DNA from: Pseudomonadota bacterium
GTDB lineage: Bacteria; Desulfobacterota; Desulfobacteria; Desulfobacterales; ETH-SRB1
Length of the DNA: 5,612 nt
Reading direction: 5' to 3'
Assembly (NCBI GenBank): GCA_018897415.1
Contig: JAHIKR010000291.1
Span: forward strand, 1-5,612
A program made the position numbers and the translations under genes. This document shows positions 1 through 5,612 of the stretch, in pieces. Below the pieces are notes generated by a model, which had not been told where the DNA came from, searched no databases, and worked only from the letters and a program-made list of their open reading frames with translations. Every line of letters starts with the position of its first letter. Within the stretch, counting starts at the first letter, position 1.

Positions 1-814
1 CATGTCCGAAAAGCTCGCTTTCTATGAGATTTGAGGGAAGTGCTGCGCAGTTTACTTTAACAAATGGTTTTTGGGATCTATTGCTGTTATAATGTATTGA
101 ATTAGCTGCAAGCTCTTTGCCGGTTCCGCTTTCTCCTCGAATCAATACCGTTGCATTACTCTTGCAAACTTGAGAGATCATCTGAAAGACTTCTCTCATT
201 TTGTTGCTGTTTCCAATAATATCAGTAATTCGGTATTTATTTTTCAGTTCGTTTCTTAGTCTTCTGTTTTCTTCTCTTAGTTGTTCCTTTTCAAGATGGA
301 TTGTTTCAAGATTAATGACATGTCTTGCAATCATTGTTGCTATTACAGAAATGAGTTTTTTACCTTCCTCTAAAGAATAATTTTCGTCATAAGCTTTATC
401 AACGCTGATAGCTCCTATAATCTGATTTCCCCTTGTTACTGGTACACATATGAACGAAAGCTCACCTGCATGTTTTGACCTTCTGGAAGCAGTACGGTTT
501 AGAAAGAGGGGTTCCTCGCTTATTTTGGGTATTGCTATGGCTTCGCCGGTTTCAATTACCCTGCCTGTGATGCCCTCACCCAATTTGTATTTTCCACTTT
601 GCATGGCGGTCATGGAAAGGCCGTGGGCAACCTCTATGTTTATTTCATTACGCAGAGGATTCAGAATAGTAATGGTTCCACGGATCATGTCCATTGAGTT
701 GGACAGAATATCTAGGACCTTGTATAAAGATTTTTTAAGCTCCAGGTGCTCATTTAGAGTCTTACTGATTTCATAAAGCAAGGTAACATCTTCTATCCGT
801 TTCATGGCACACAT
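1..814 (-). CDS. nifA: NifA-type sigma54-dependent transcriptional activator, GAF plus AAA+ domains (partial, C-terminus off left edge)
   Basis: My own minus-strand translation gives 271 open codons from ATG at 814 to the left edge. Residues about 23-168 form a GAF-type sensor domain (RGTITILNP, EVAHGLS, KLGEGITGRVIETG, ICVPV, GAISVDKAYD). Residues 169-195 form a charged, probably coiled-coil linker (EKEQLREENRRLRNELKNK). The AAA+ sigma54-activator domain then begins, with Walker A GESGTGKE at 227-234, FVKVNCAALP, and ESELFGH at the edge. In this family the GAFTGA loop, Walker B and a C-terminal DNA-binding helix-turn-helix follow; none is visible here. Such proteins remodel sigma54-RNA polymerase at -24/-12 promoters, and NifA drives nitrogen-fixation genes. 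It is divergent from glnE. The start is uncertain: ATG 814 has a weak GGGGA 10-15 nt upstream, ATG 805 has no ribosome site, and the frame stays open to ATG 919. Another GAF-containing sigma54 activator is the main alternative, since nif targets are not in view. Confidence 0.85.
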   Translation of the reverse strand, partial: MCAMKRIEDVTLLYEISKTLNEHLELKKSLYKVLDILSNSMDMIRGTITILNPLRNEINIEVAHGLSMTAMQSGKYKLGEGITGRVIETGEAIAIPKISEEPLFLNRTASRRSKHAGELSFICVPVTRGNQIIGAISVDKAYDENYSLEEGKKLISVIATMIARHVINLETIHLEKEQLREENRRLRNELKNKYRITDIIGNSNKMREVFQMISQVCKSNATVLIRGESGTGKELAANSIHYNSNRSQKPFVKVNCAALPSNLIESELFGH

Positions 815-922
815 TTTAGAAAAATTCCCCGAACTAAAGCTTTGAATGGTTTTAAAAACTTGTGAATCTTGGGCATCGGATCGGAAATGCGAAACAAGTT
901 TATTTTTAAAATAATACATTTT

Positions 923-928
923 TGTCAA
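923..928 (-). promoter_or_regulatory. possible -35 element (TTGACA) facing the nifA-like gene
   Basis: On the minus strand the hexamer is an exact TTGACA, about 109 nt upstream of ATG 814. No good -10 hexamer sits 16-18 nt downstream; only AT-rich sequence such as AAATAA is there. It may therefore be a chance match in AT-rich DNA. If it is a real promoter, it argues against translation starting at ATG 919, which lies only 4 nt downstream of the hexamer. Confidence 0.2.
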
Positions 929-1001
929 AAATACAATATAGTATTCAAAGCGAGTTAAATATATATTAATACGTTATTTATTGGACTTCTAATTGATAGA
1001 A

Positions 1002-1014
1002 CTAAATAATTTAG
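1002..1014. promoter_or_regulatory. short perfect palindrome CTAAAT-A-ATTTAG, possible operator
   Basis: Two 6-bp arms are exactly inverted around a single central A, about 90 bp upstream of glnE and near the middle of the divergent region. The size and symmetry would suit a dimeric regulator. Short palindromes also arise by chance in DNA this AT-rich, and I do not recognise it as the site of a named regulator. Confidence 0.2.
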
Positions 1015-1047
1015 GTTTGTTGGCTCTGAATTAACACTTTAAACTCA

Positions 1048-1053
1048 TATAAT
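1048..1053 (+). promoter_or_regulatory. candidate -10 element (TATAAT) of the glnE promoter
   Basis: An exact TATAAT lies 47 nt upstream of the glnE start codon, which would give an mRNA leader of about 40 nt. The -35 side is poor: TTAACA at 1031-1036 is only 11 nt away, and CTGAAT at 1026-1031 has correct 16-nt spacing but weak similarity. A second AT-rich candidate, TATAAA, is at 1063-1068. A housekeeping sigma70-type promoter is plausible but not proven. Confidence 0.35.
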
Positions 1054-1084
1054 TTCCTGTTATATAAAAATATTGTAACTACTC

Positions 1085-1090
1085 AGGTGG
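1085..1090 (+). promoter_or_regulatory. ribosome binding site of glnE (AGGTGG)
   Basis: AGGTGG ends 10 nt before ATG 1101. It is close to the AGGAGG core, and no competing in-frame start nearby is better placed, so it supports 1101 as the glnE start. Confidence 0.65.
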
Positions 1091-1100
1091 ATAGACCTAT

Positions 1101-3986
1101 ATGAAACCGGCAAATAATATCCCAGAAGAACTGGCAGAAGAAGCAAAGAATAAGCAGGATGCCTTTATAGCCGCAGCGGAGGATGCAAAGGTCGAAATCA
1201 AGCATTACCATGAAATACTTGCTGTTATAAAGCAGGTTTTTGCTTTCAGTGATTTTGTTGCCAGAAGCTGCATACGCAATCCAAAGATGCTGGCTGATCT
1301 CATTATAAGCGGCGATATTAAAAGGCGGTACGCAAAGGATGAATACAATAATAAGCTTAAAATGTTTTTTTCTGAGGCAAAAGAAAATAATAATATTTCT
1401 AGTATGCTGCGTCGTTTTGCACTTCGTGAGAAAGTAAGAATTGCTTGGCGGGATCTTGCCGGCTGGGCAGATCTTCTGGAAACCATTGCTGATCTTTCAA
1501 GCTTTGCAGATGCATGTTTAGAAGAGGCGCTTTCAGTCCTTTATAAAGCTCTCTGTTCTGAATACGGCAATCCTACGGGAGCTGACGGTTCGCAAAAATA
1601 TCTTGTGATTTTTGGTATGGGTAAACTTGGGGCACATGAGCTTAACTTTTCTTCAGATATTGATTTGATCTTTGCATATCCTGAAGCCGGGAGGACAAAA
1701 GGTAAATCAAAATCAATTAGCAATGAAGAATTCTTTGTGCTCCTTTGCAGGCGTCTTTTAAATATAATTGGGGCAACCACTCCGGATGGAGTTGTTTTTC
1801 GAGTCGATATGCGGCTCAGGCCTTTTGGCGAAAGTGGTCCTTTGGTTATGAGTTTTGATAACATGGAAGCCTATTACCAAAGAGAGGGCCGGGAATGGGA
1901 ACGTTATGCCTGGATCAAGGCAAGAGTGTCGGCCGGTGACAAAGAAGCCGGCACAAGACTTTTGAACAGGCTTAAGCCTTTTGTTTTTCGTAGATACCTT
2001 GATTTTGGAGTTTATGAATCTTTAAGGGATATGAAATACAGAATATCTCTCGAAGTAAGTCATAAGGGAATGGAGAAGGATGTTAAGGTTGGTCCTGGAG
2101 GTATAAGAGAAATAGAATTTTTCGGACAGATATTTCAGCTTATACGTGGAGGAGTAGTGCCTGTTCTTCAGGAGCGGAGCATCCTGAATGTTTTAAAGAT
2201 CCTTGCTGAAAGGAGGTACATTCCACAGGATGTTTACAATGATCTTACAGAGGCATACAAGTTTTTACGAAATACAGAGCACCGGCTCCAGGAATTTTCT
2301 GATCAGCAGACCCATAAAATTCCATCAGATCCTGTCGGGAAAGCGCGTCTCGCTGCATCCATGGGGTTTGATAAATGGGAGTTTTTTGCTTTAGAGCTTA
2401 AAAGACACATGGAAAGTGTTCACTATAATTTTAATAAATTGCTTGCCACTAAAGATTTTGAGACAAAAAGCGAGAAAATTGATAATGAATTGAAAGCTGT
2501 ATGGCTTGATCTGACAAAAGATGACCATAGCAATAAAGTGCTTTTTGACGCTGGGTTTTGCGAGCCTGACGACGTATTGCATTTATTGGAAGATCTTCGT
2601 AATGATCCTGAAACACGGTCACTGAGCGACGAAGGTCGAAAACGGCTCGGCAAGCTTATCCCTCTTGTATTAAAAGAGGTCGGAAAATCCGAACAGCCAT
2701 ATCTTACTTTAAACCGTATAATCGATTTGATCAAAGTAATAGAAAGGCGAACTTGTTACATAGCTCTTCTTTTGGAGAATCCTGATGCTCTTATTCATCT
2801 GGTTAGACTTTCAAATGCAAGTCCGTGGATAGTTTCTTTTCTGGCGCGCCATCCTGTACTTCTGGATGAATTGCTTGATACGCGCACTTTATATATGCCA
2901 CCTAAAAAATCTGATATTGAAAATGAAATAAGAAGAAAACTGGACCATATACCTGACCAGGACCTTGAATATCAAATTGAAGAATTGTGTATTTTTAAAC
3001 AGATCAATGTGTTACGTGTCGCAGCAGCGGATGTTACAAAGGCTCTTCCCCTTATGAGAGTAAGTGATCATCTTACTGAGATTGCAGAGACTGTAATTAA
3101 TGAAGTCCTTGAACTTTCCTGGAATCATTTAATAAAAAAACATGGCAAGCCATCTTGCCTTCTTGACAGAAGAACAAGCGAAAGGGGTTTTGTTGTTATA
3201 GCTTATGGTAAGCTGGGTGGTATTGAACTTGGTTATGGCGGTGATCTTGATTTGGTTTTTCTTCATGCAGGGACTAAAGGACAAACAATAGGCGGAATAC
3301 GTGCGATAGATAACTCACAATTTTTTGCTCGCCTCGGGCAAAGAGTCATCCATATTCTGACAGCGCATACCTCTGCCGGAAGCCTGTATGAAACAGATAT
3401 GAGGCTGCGTCCAAGCGGAAGTTCCGGCCCTTTGGTTTGCCACATTGAAGCGTTTAAAGAATATCAGGTTGAAAAAGCCTGGACATGGGAACATCAGGCC
3501 CTCGTTAAGGCAAGAGCTGTGAGCGGGGATATTAATCTGGCAGGTTATTTTGAACAGATAAGGAAAGAGGTGCTTGCTCTTCCGCGCAGCAAAACCAAGC
3601 TTCAGCAAGACGTCAGAGACATGCGGAAACGTATGCGCAAGGAGCTTTTAAGTCCAGATCCAGGTTTTTTTGATCTCAAGCAGGATGAAGGAGGTATGGT
3701 TGATATTGAGTTTATAGTTCAGTATCTTGTACTTTTGAAATCCAGTGAATATAATGAACTCGCCAGATGGACAGATATTGTACGCCTTTTGGAAACGTTG
3801 ATTAAGACAAAGATAGTGGACGATTCTACCGCGCGTTTCCTTAAGGAGGCCTATCTGGAATATAGAGCATCTGCTCACAGGCTCAGCCTTCAGGAAAAAC
3901 CCGCTAAAGTGCCTGATACAGAATTTATTGATCTGCGTAAGAACGTAAAGAAAATCTGGAAAATCTTTATAGGGAATGACCAGTAA
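1101..3986 (+). CDS. glnE: Bifunctional glutamine synthetase adenylyltransferase / adenylyl-removing enzyme (GlnE)
   Basis: This cytoplasmic enzyme attaches AMP to a tyrosine of glutamine synthetase, inactivating it, and removes it by phosphorolysis; the direction is set by PII/PII-UMP and glutamine. The 961 residues are close to the E. coli length of about 946 and show the classic duplicated layout. The N-terminal (adenylyl-removing) nucleotidyltransferase has GMGKLGAHELNFSSDIDL at 172-189, with metal-binding D186 and D188, then VDMRLRPFGESGPLV (D236) and GPGGIREIEF at 331-340. A helical central region spans about 350-690. The C-terminal adenylyltransferase has AYGKLGGIELGYGGDLDL at 701-718 (D715, D717), then TDMRLRPSGSSGPLV (D766) and GGMVDIEF at 864-871. 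A helical PII/glutamine-responsive tail follows. Both active sites look intact, with no frameshift. AGGTGG supports the start. It is probably cotranscribed with glnD, 93 bp downstream. The stop codon lies inside a heptamer repeat. Confidence 0.97.
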   Translation: MKPANNIPEELAEEAKNKQDAFIAAAEDAKVEIKHYHEILAVIKQVFAFSDFVARSCIRNPKMLADLIISGDIKRRYAKDEYNNKLKMFFSEAKENNNISSMLRRFALREKVRIAWRDLAGWADLLETIADLSSFADACLEEALSVLYKALCSEYGNPTGADGSQKYLVIFGMGKLGAHELNFSSDIDLIFAYPEAGRTKGKSKSISNEEFFVLLCRRLLNIIGATTPDGVVFRVDMRLRPFGESGPLVMSFDNMEAYYQREGREWERYAWIKARVSAGDKEAGTRLLNRLKPFVFRRYLDFGVYESLRDMKYRISLEVSHKGMEKDVKVGPGGIREIEFFGQIFQLIRGGVVPVLQERSILNVLKILAERRYIPQDVYNDLTEAYKFLRNTEHRLQEFSDQQTHKIPSDPVGKARLAASMGFDKWEFFALELKRHMESVHYNFNKLLATKDFETKSEKIDNELKAVWLDLTKDDHSNKVLFDAGFCEPDDVLHLLEDLRNDPETRSLSDEGRKRLGKLIPLVLKEVGKSEQPYLTLNRIIDLIKVIERRTCYIALLLENPDALIHLVRLSNASPWIVSFLARHPVLLDELLDTRTLYMPPKKSDIENEIRRKLDHIPDQDLEYQIEELCIFKQINVLRVAAADVTKALPLMRVSDHLTEIAETVINEVLELSWNHLIKKHGKPSCLLDRRTSERGFVVIAYGKLGGIELGYGGDLDLVFLHAGTKGQTIGGIRAIDNSQFFARLGQRVIHILTAHTSAGSLYETDMRLRPSGSSGPLVCHIEAFKEYQVEKAWTWEHQALVKARAVSGDINLAGYFEQIRKEVLALPRSKTKLQQDVRDMRKRMRKELLSPDPGFFDLKQDEGGMVDIEFIVQYLVLLKSSEYNELARWTDIVRLLETLIKTKIVDDSTARFLKEAYLEYRASAHRLSLQEKPAKVPDTEFIDLRKNVKKIWKIFIGNDQ

Positions 3987-4064
3987 CGAGCAAAGAGCAA
4001 AGAGGAGAGAGCAAAGAGGAGAGAGGAGAGAGGAGAGAGCAACCAGTAACCAGTGGCGAGCATA
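3981..4064 (+). repeat. degenerate 7-bp tandem repeat array, 12 units, spanning the glnE stop codon and the glnE-glnD gap
   Basis: Reading in steps of seven from 3981 gives CAGTAAC, GAGCAAA, GAGCAAA, GAGGAGA, GAGCAAA, GAGGAGA, GAGGAGA, GAGGAGA, GAGCAAC, CAGTAAC, CAGTGGC, GAGCATA. Every unit has AG at positions 2-3. GAGCAAA occurs three times, GAGGAGA four times and CAGTAAC twice. Units 3-4 and 5-6 form a perfect 14-bp direct repeat (3995-4008 and 4009-4022). The plus strand is almost all purine from 3988 to 4042. The first CAGTAAC supplies the last sense codon (CAG) and stop (TAA) of glnE. No stem-loop terminator is seen, so read-through into glnD is likely. The array probably grew by slippage; similar heptamer arrays are known as STRR sequences in cyanobacteria, but I do not claim relatedness. 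Confidence 0.85.
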
Positions 4065-4069
4065 AAGGG
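4064..4069 (+). promoter_or_regulatory. probable ribosome binding site of glnD (AAAGGG), selecting the TTG start
   Basis: AAAGGG ends 10 nt before TTG 4080. The other candidate starts fit less well: GTG 4053 is 15 nt after the nearest AGGAGAG, and ATG 4191 has no Shine-Dalgarno-like sequence and would remove 37 residues. This site is therefore the main reason for choosing TTG. Confidence 0.5.
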
Positions 4070-4079
4070 TAATACAAAG

Positions 4080-5612
4080 TTGTCACAGCCAAAAAACATA
4101 AATAGCGGCTATGAAAGCGCTTCAGAAAAGTTGCAGAAAAAGAAAAAGCAGCTGATTTCAGATTTCATTACCGGAAAAGAACGAAGTTTTATGGAACGCC
4201 ATAGCCGGATTTTAAACAATTATTTCATTGAAAAATTTGAAAGCAGCATTGTTGATCCTAAAATAGATATTGATAAGAATCCTTATGCCATAATCGCTTT
4301 AGGTGGCTACGGGAGGGAAGAACAGTGTATTCACTCTGATGTAGATCTTCTTTTTCTTTTTGAAAAAAATGTTCCGGATGAAGCCGATGATATTATACAA
4401 GAAATAGTATATCCGCTGTGGGATATAGGTTTAGATGTGGGGCATTCAACCAGGTCGCTAAAAGAATGTGTAAGCATTTCGGGAGAAGATTTTGTTATTT
4501 TGAATTCAGTTTTGGATGCGCGTTTTATATGTGGGATGTCTATTTTGTATTCAGAGTTGATGAAACAAATTAGGGAAAAGGTAATAAACGGCCAGTCCAA
4601 TAAAATCATTAACTGGCTTGTAGAAAGCAACCTTAAACGTCATAAGCATTTTGGAGACTCTGCATATTTGCTTGAACCAAATATTAAGGAAGGGGAGGGG
4701 GGATTAAGAGATTACCACACAATGCTGTGGATTGCCCGGATTAAATATAACATTAAACAGCCAAGAGATCTTGAATATTTTGGCTGCCTTTCTCATGGTG
4801 AGTTTCAGGTTTTAAAAAAAGCTCTTTCTTTTATATGGGAGGTTAGAAACCGATTGCATTATATAGCCGGGAGAAAATGTGATCAACTGTATTTTGAGTA
4901 TCAGACAGAACTGGCCAATGCCCTGAAATTCAATAAGGATGATAGCCAAAAGCAGGTGGAAAAATTTTTAGGAAAGCTTCACAGCCAGATGGAGCTTTTG
5001 AAACAGCAATGCCTTACATTTCTTTACGAGCAGGGGTACTCAAAAAAGTCTAAGCAAATAAAGAGAACTGCTATACAGACAATAGTTGATGGCCTTGAAG
5101 TTAGCAGGGATATGCTTAACTTTGTTTCTTCAGAGGCTATACTGGATTCTCCCGATTTGTTGATAAAAATATTTGAAGAAAGTGCTCGATTGCAGATTCC
5201 ATTAAGTTCTGAAGCAAAACGGCTGTTAAAAGAATTTATTTATTTGATTGATGATGATTTCAGAAAATCTTCATTTGTTTTAAAATCTTTTGAAAGGATT
5301 TTACTTGCTCCGTCAACGACAGTTGATGTGTTGAATGATATGTTAAGTACAGGGTTCCTAGGACAGTTTATTCCTGAATTTAAAAATATTATTAATCGAA
5401 TTCAGTTCGACGAATACCATCTGTATCCTGTTGCCAGGCATTCATTGCTTACAGTGCAGACAATAAAAAAATTCGGCACACCTGAAGATAAAACCGGGGA
5501 CCAATTGTATGGAGATCTGTATAAAGAGCTTTCCAGTAAGAAATTACTGCTTTGGGCAGCCCTTTTACACGATATCGGGAAGGGAGAACCGACCGGCGGA
5601 CACTCGCAGAGA
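4080..5612 (+). CDS. glnD: Bifunctional PII uridylyltransferase / uridylyl-removing enzyme (GlnD), partial, C-terminus off right edge
   Basis: GlnD is the glutamine sensor that adds UMP to PII when glutamine is scarce and removes it when glutamine is plentiful, so it sits upstream of GlnE. My translation gives 511 codons with no stop. The nucleotidyltransferase motif GGYGREEQCIHSDVDLL is at 75-91 with metal-binding D87 and D89. The GlnD signature EPNIKEGEGGLRDYHTMLW is at 199-217, followed by a helical stretch (FIWEVRNRLHYIAGRK, 251-266). The HD uridylyl-removing domain begins near 440 (H447, H454), with LLHDIGKG at 495-502 (HD = H497, D498) and GGHS at 506-509. The family is about 850-900 residues, so the rest of HD and two C-terminal ACT domains, which bind glutamine, should lie beyond the window. 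A TTG start at 4080 is favoured by AAAGGG upstream; GTG 4053 and ATG 4191 are alternatives. It probably shares the glnE transcript. Confidence 0.95.
   Translation, partial: MSQPKNINSGYESASEKLQKKKKQLISDFITGKERSFMERHSRILNNYFIEKFESSIVDPKIDIDKNPYAIIALGGYGREEQCIHSDVDLLFLFEKNVPDEADDIIQEIVYPLWDIGLDVGHSTRSLKECVSISGEDFVILNSVLDARFICGMSILYSELMKQIREKVINGQSNKIINWLVESNLKRHKHFGDSAYLLEPNIKEGEGGLRDYHTMLWIARIKYNIKQPRDLEYFGCLSHGEFQVLKKALSFIWEVRNRLHYIAGRKCDQLYFEYQTELANALKFNKDDSQKQVEKFLGKLHSQMELLKQQCLTFLYEQGYSKKSKQIKRTAIQTIVDGLEVSRDMLNFVSSEAILDSPDLLIKIFEESARLQIPLSSEAKRLLKEFIYLIDDDFRKSSFVLKSFERILLAPSTTVDVLNDMLSTGFLGQFIPEFKNIINRIQFDEYHLYPVARHSLLTVQTIKKFGTPEDKTGDQLYGDLYKELSSKKLLLWAALLHDIGKGEPTGGHSQR

Larger units (their letters stand above)
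815..1100. other. AT-rich divergent intergenic region between nifA-like gene and glnE
   Basis: This 286-bp stretch separates two divergently transcribed genes and should hold both promoters. It is much richer in A and T than the flanking genes, especially from about 900 to 1080. I scanned both strands for a sigma54 -24/-12 element (GG-N10-GC) and found none that is convincing, so nothing here shows control of either gene by sigma54. No RNA gene or rho-independent terminator is apparent. Individual candidate sites are listed separately. The part nearest the minus-strand gene (about 815-973) has no stop in that gene's frame and could be coding if a more upstream start is used. Confidence 0.7.

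Noticed and set aside
450..776. Plus-strand open frame of 108 codons opposite the nifA-like gene.
   Set aside because: It is antisense to a clear GAF domain coding sequence; its translation has no recognisable domain, and it lies in the shadow of the real frame.
981..998. TTGGACTTCTAATTGAT as a possible sigma54 -24/-12 promoter for glnE.
   Set aside because: GG and GA are ten bases apart, but the -12 element lacks the required GC, and the -24 element lacks the CAC that usually follows TTGG.
1060..1080. Interrupted inverted repeat GTTATAT...ATATTGTAAC just upstream of the glnE ribosome site.
   Set aside because: The arms pair only after skipping bases, and the whole stretch is A/T, so a stable hairpin is unlikely.
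2209..2394. A perfect AAAGGAGGT followed 12 nt later by an out-of-frame ATG (2230) opening about 55 codons inside glnE.
   Set aside because: The Shine-Dalgarno match is produced by the codons for the ERRY stretch of GlnE, the spacing is long, and the small product resembles nothing I know. Similar AAGGAGG matches at 3688-3695 and 3842-3848 also come from conserved glnE codons.
1701..3501. Internal similarity between the two halves of glnE (GKLG...DxDL and DMRLRP...SGPLV occur twice), as a possible recent duplication or fusion.
   Set aside because: This two-nucleotidyltransferase layout is the normal, ancient architecture of GlnE, and the DNA of the two copies is well diverged.
3987..4079. 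Rho-independent terminator between glnE and glnD.
   Set aside because: The gap is a nearly all-purine repeat with no self-complementary stem and no following T run.

Overview
The window holds three genes of bacterial nitrogen control. A NifA-type sigma54-dependent activator lies on the minus strand and runs off the left edge. An intact glnE (glutamine synthetase adenylyltransferase/adenylyl-removase) lies on the plus strand, followed in the same direction by glnD (PII uridylyltransferase/uridylyl-removing enzyme), which runs off the right edge. There is no mobile element, CRISPR array, tRNA or rRNA. The sequence is moderately AT-rich. The protein style (an EEQC insert after GGYGR in GlnD, a GAF-AAA+ NifA-like regulator, paired glnE-glnD) suggests an anaerobic Desulfobacterota/deltaproteobacterial genome, possibly Desulfobacterales. 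That placement is inference from family resemblance, not a database result.

Layout: 1-814 (minus) is the N-terminal GAF domain and the start of the AAA+ domain of the activator. 815-1100 is an AT-rich divergent intergenic region with a TATAAT-like -10 for glnE and a clear glnE Shine-Dalgarno. 1101-3986 is glnE, 961 codons, with both nucleotidyltransferase active sites intact. 3987-4079 is a short gap filled almost entirely by a degenerate 7-bp tandem repeat. 4080-5612 is the first 511 codons of glnD, from a probable TTG start through the uridylyltransferase domain to the HD motif.

How the genes work together (known for the families): GlnD senses glutamine and uridylylates or deuridylylates PII. 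PII and PII-UMP, with glutamine and 2-oxoglutarate, set whether GlnE adenylylates or de-adenylylates glutamine synthetase. NifA-type proteins activate nitrogen-fixation promoters and are commonly controlled through PII. The window therefore brings a post-translational cascade and a transcriptional output next to each other.

The most unusual feature is the glnE-glnD junction. Twelve consecutive 7-bp units (3981-4064) share AG at positions 2-3, the glnE stop codon lies inside the first unit, and four units carry Shine-Dalgarno-like GGAG cores just ahead of a non-ATG glnD start. Apart from that junction the genes look like ordinary, intact family members.
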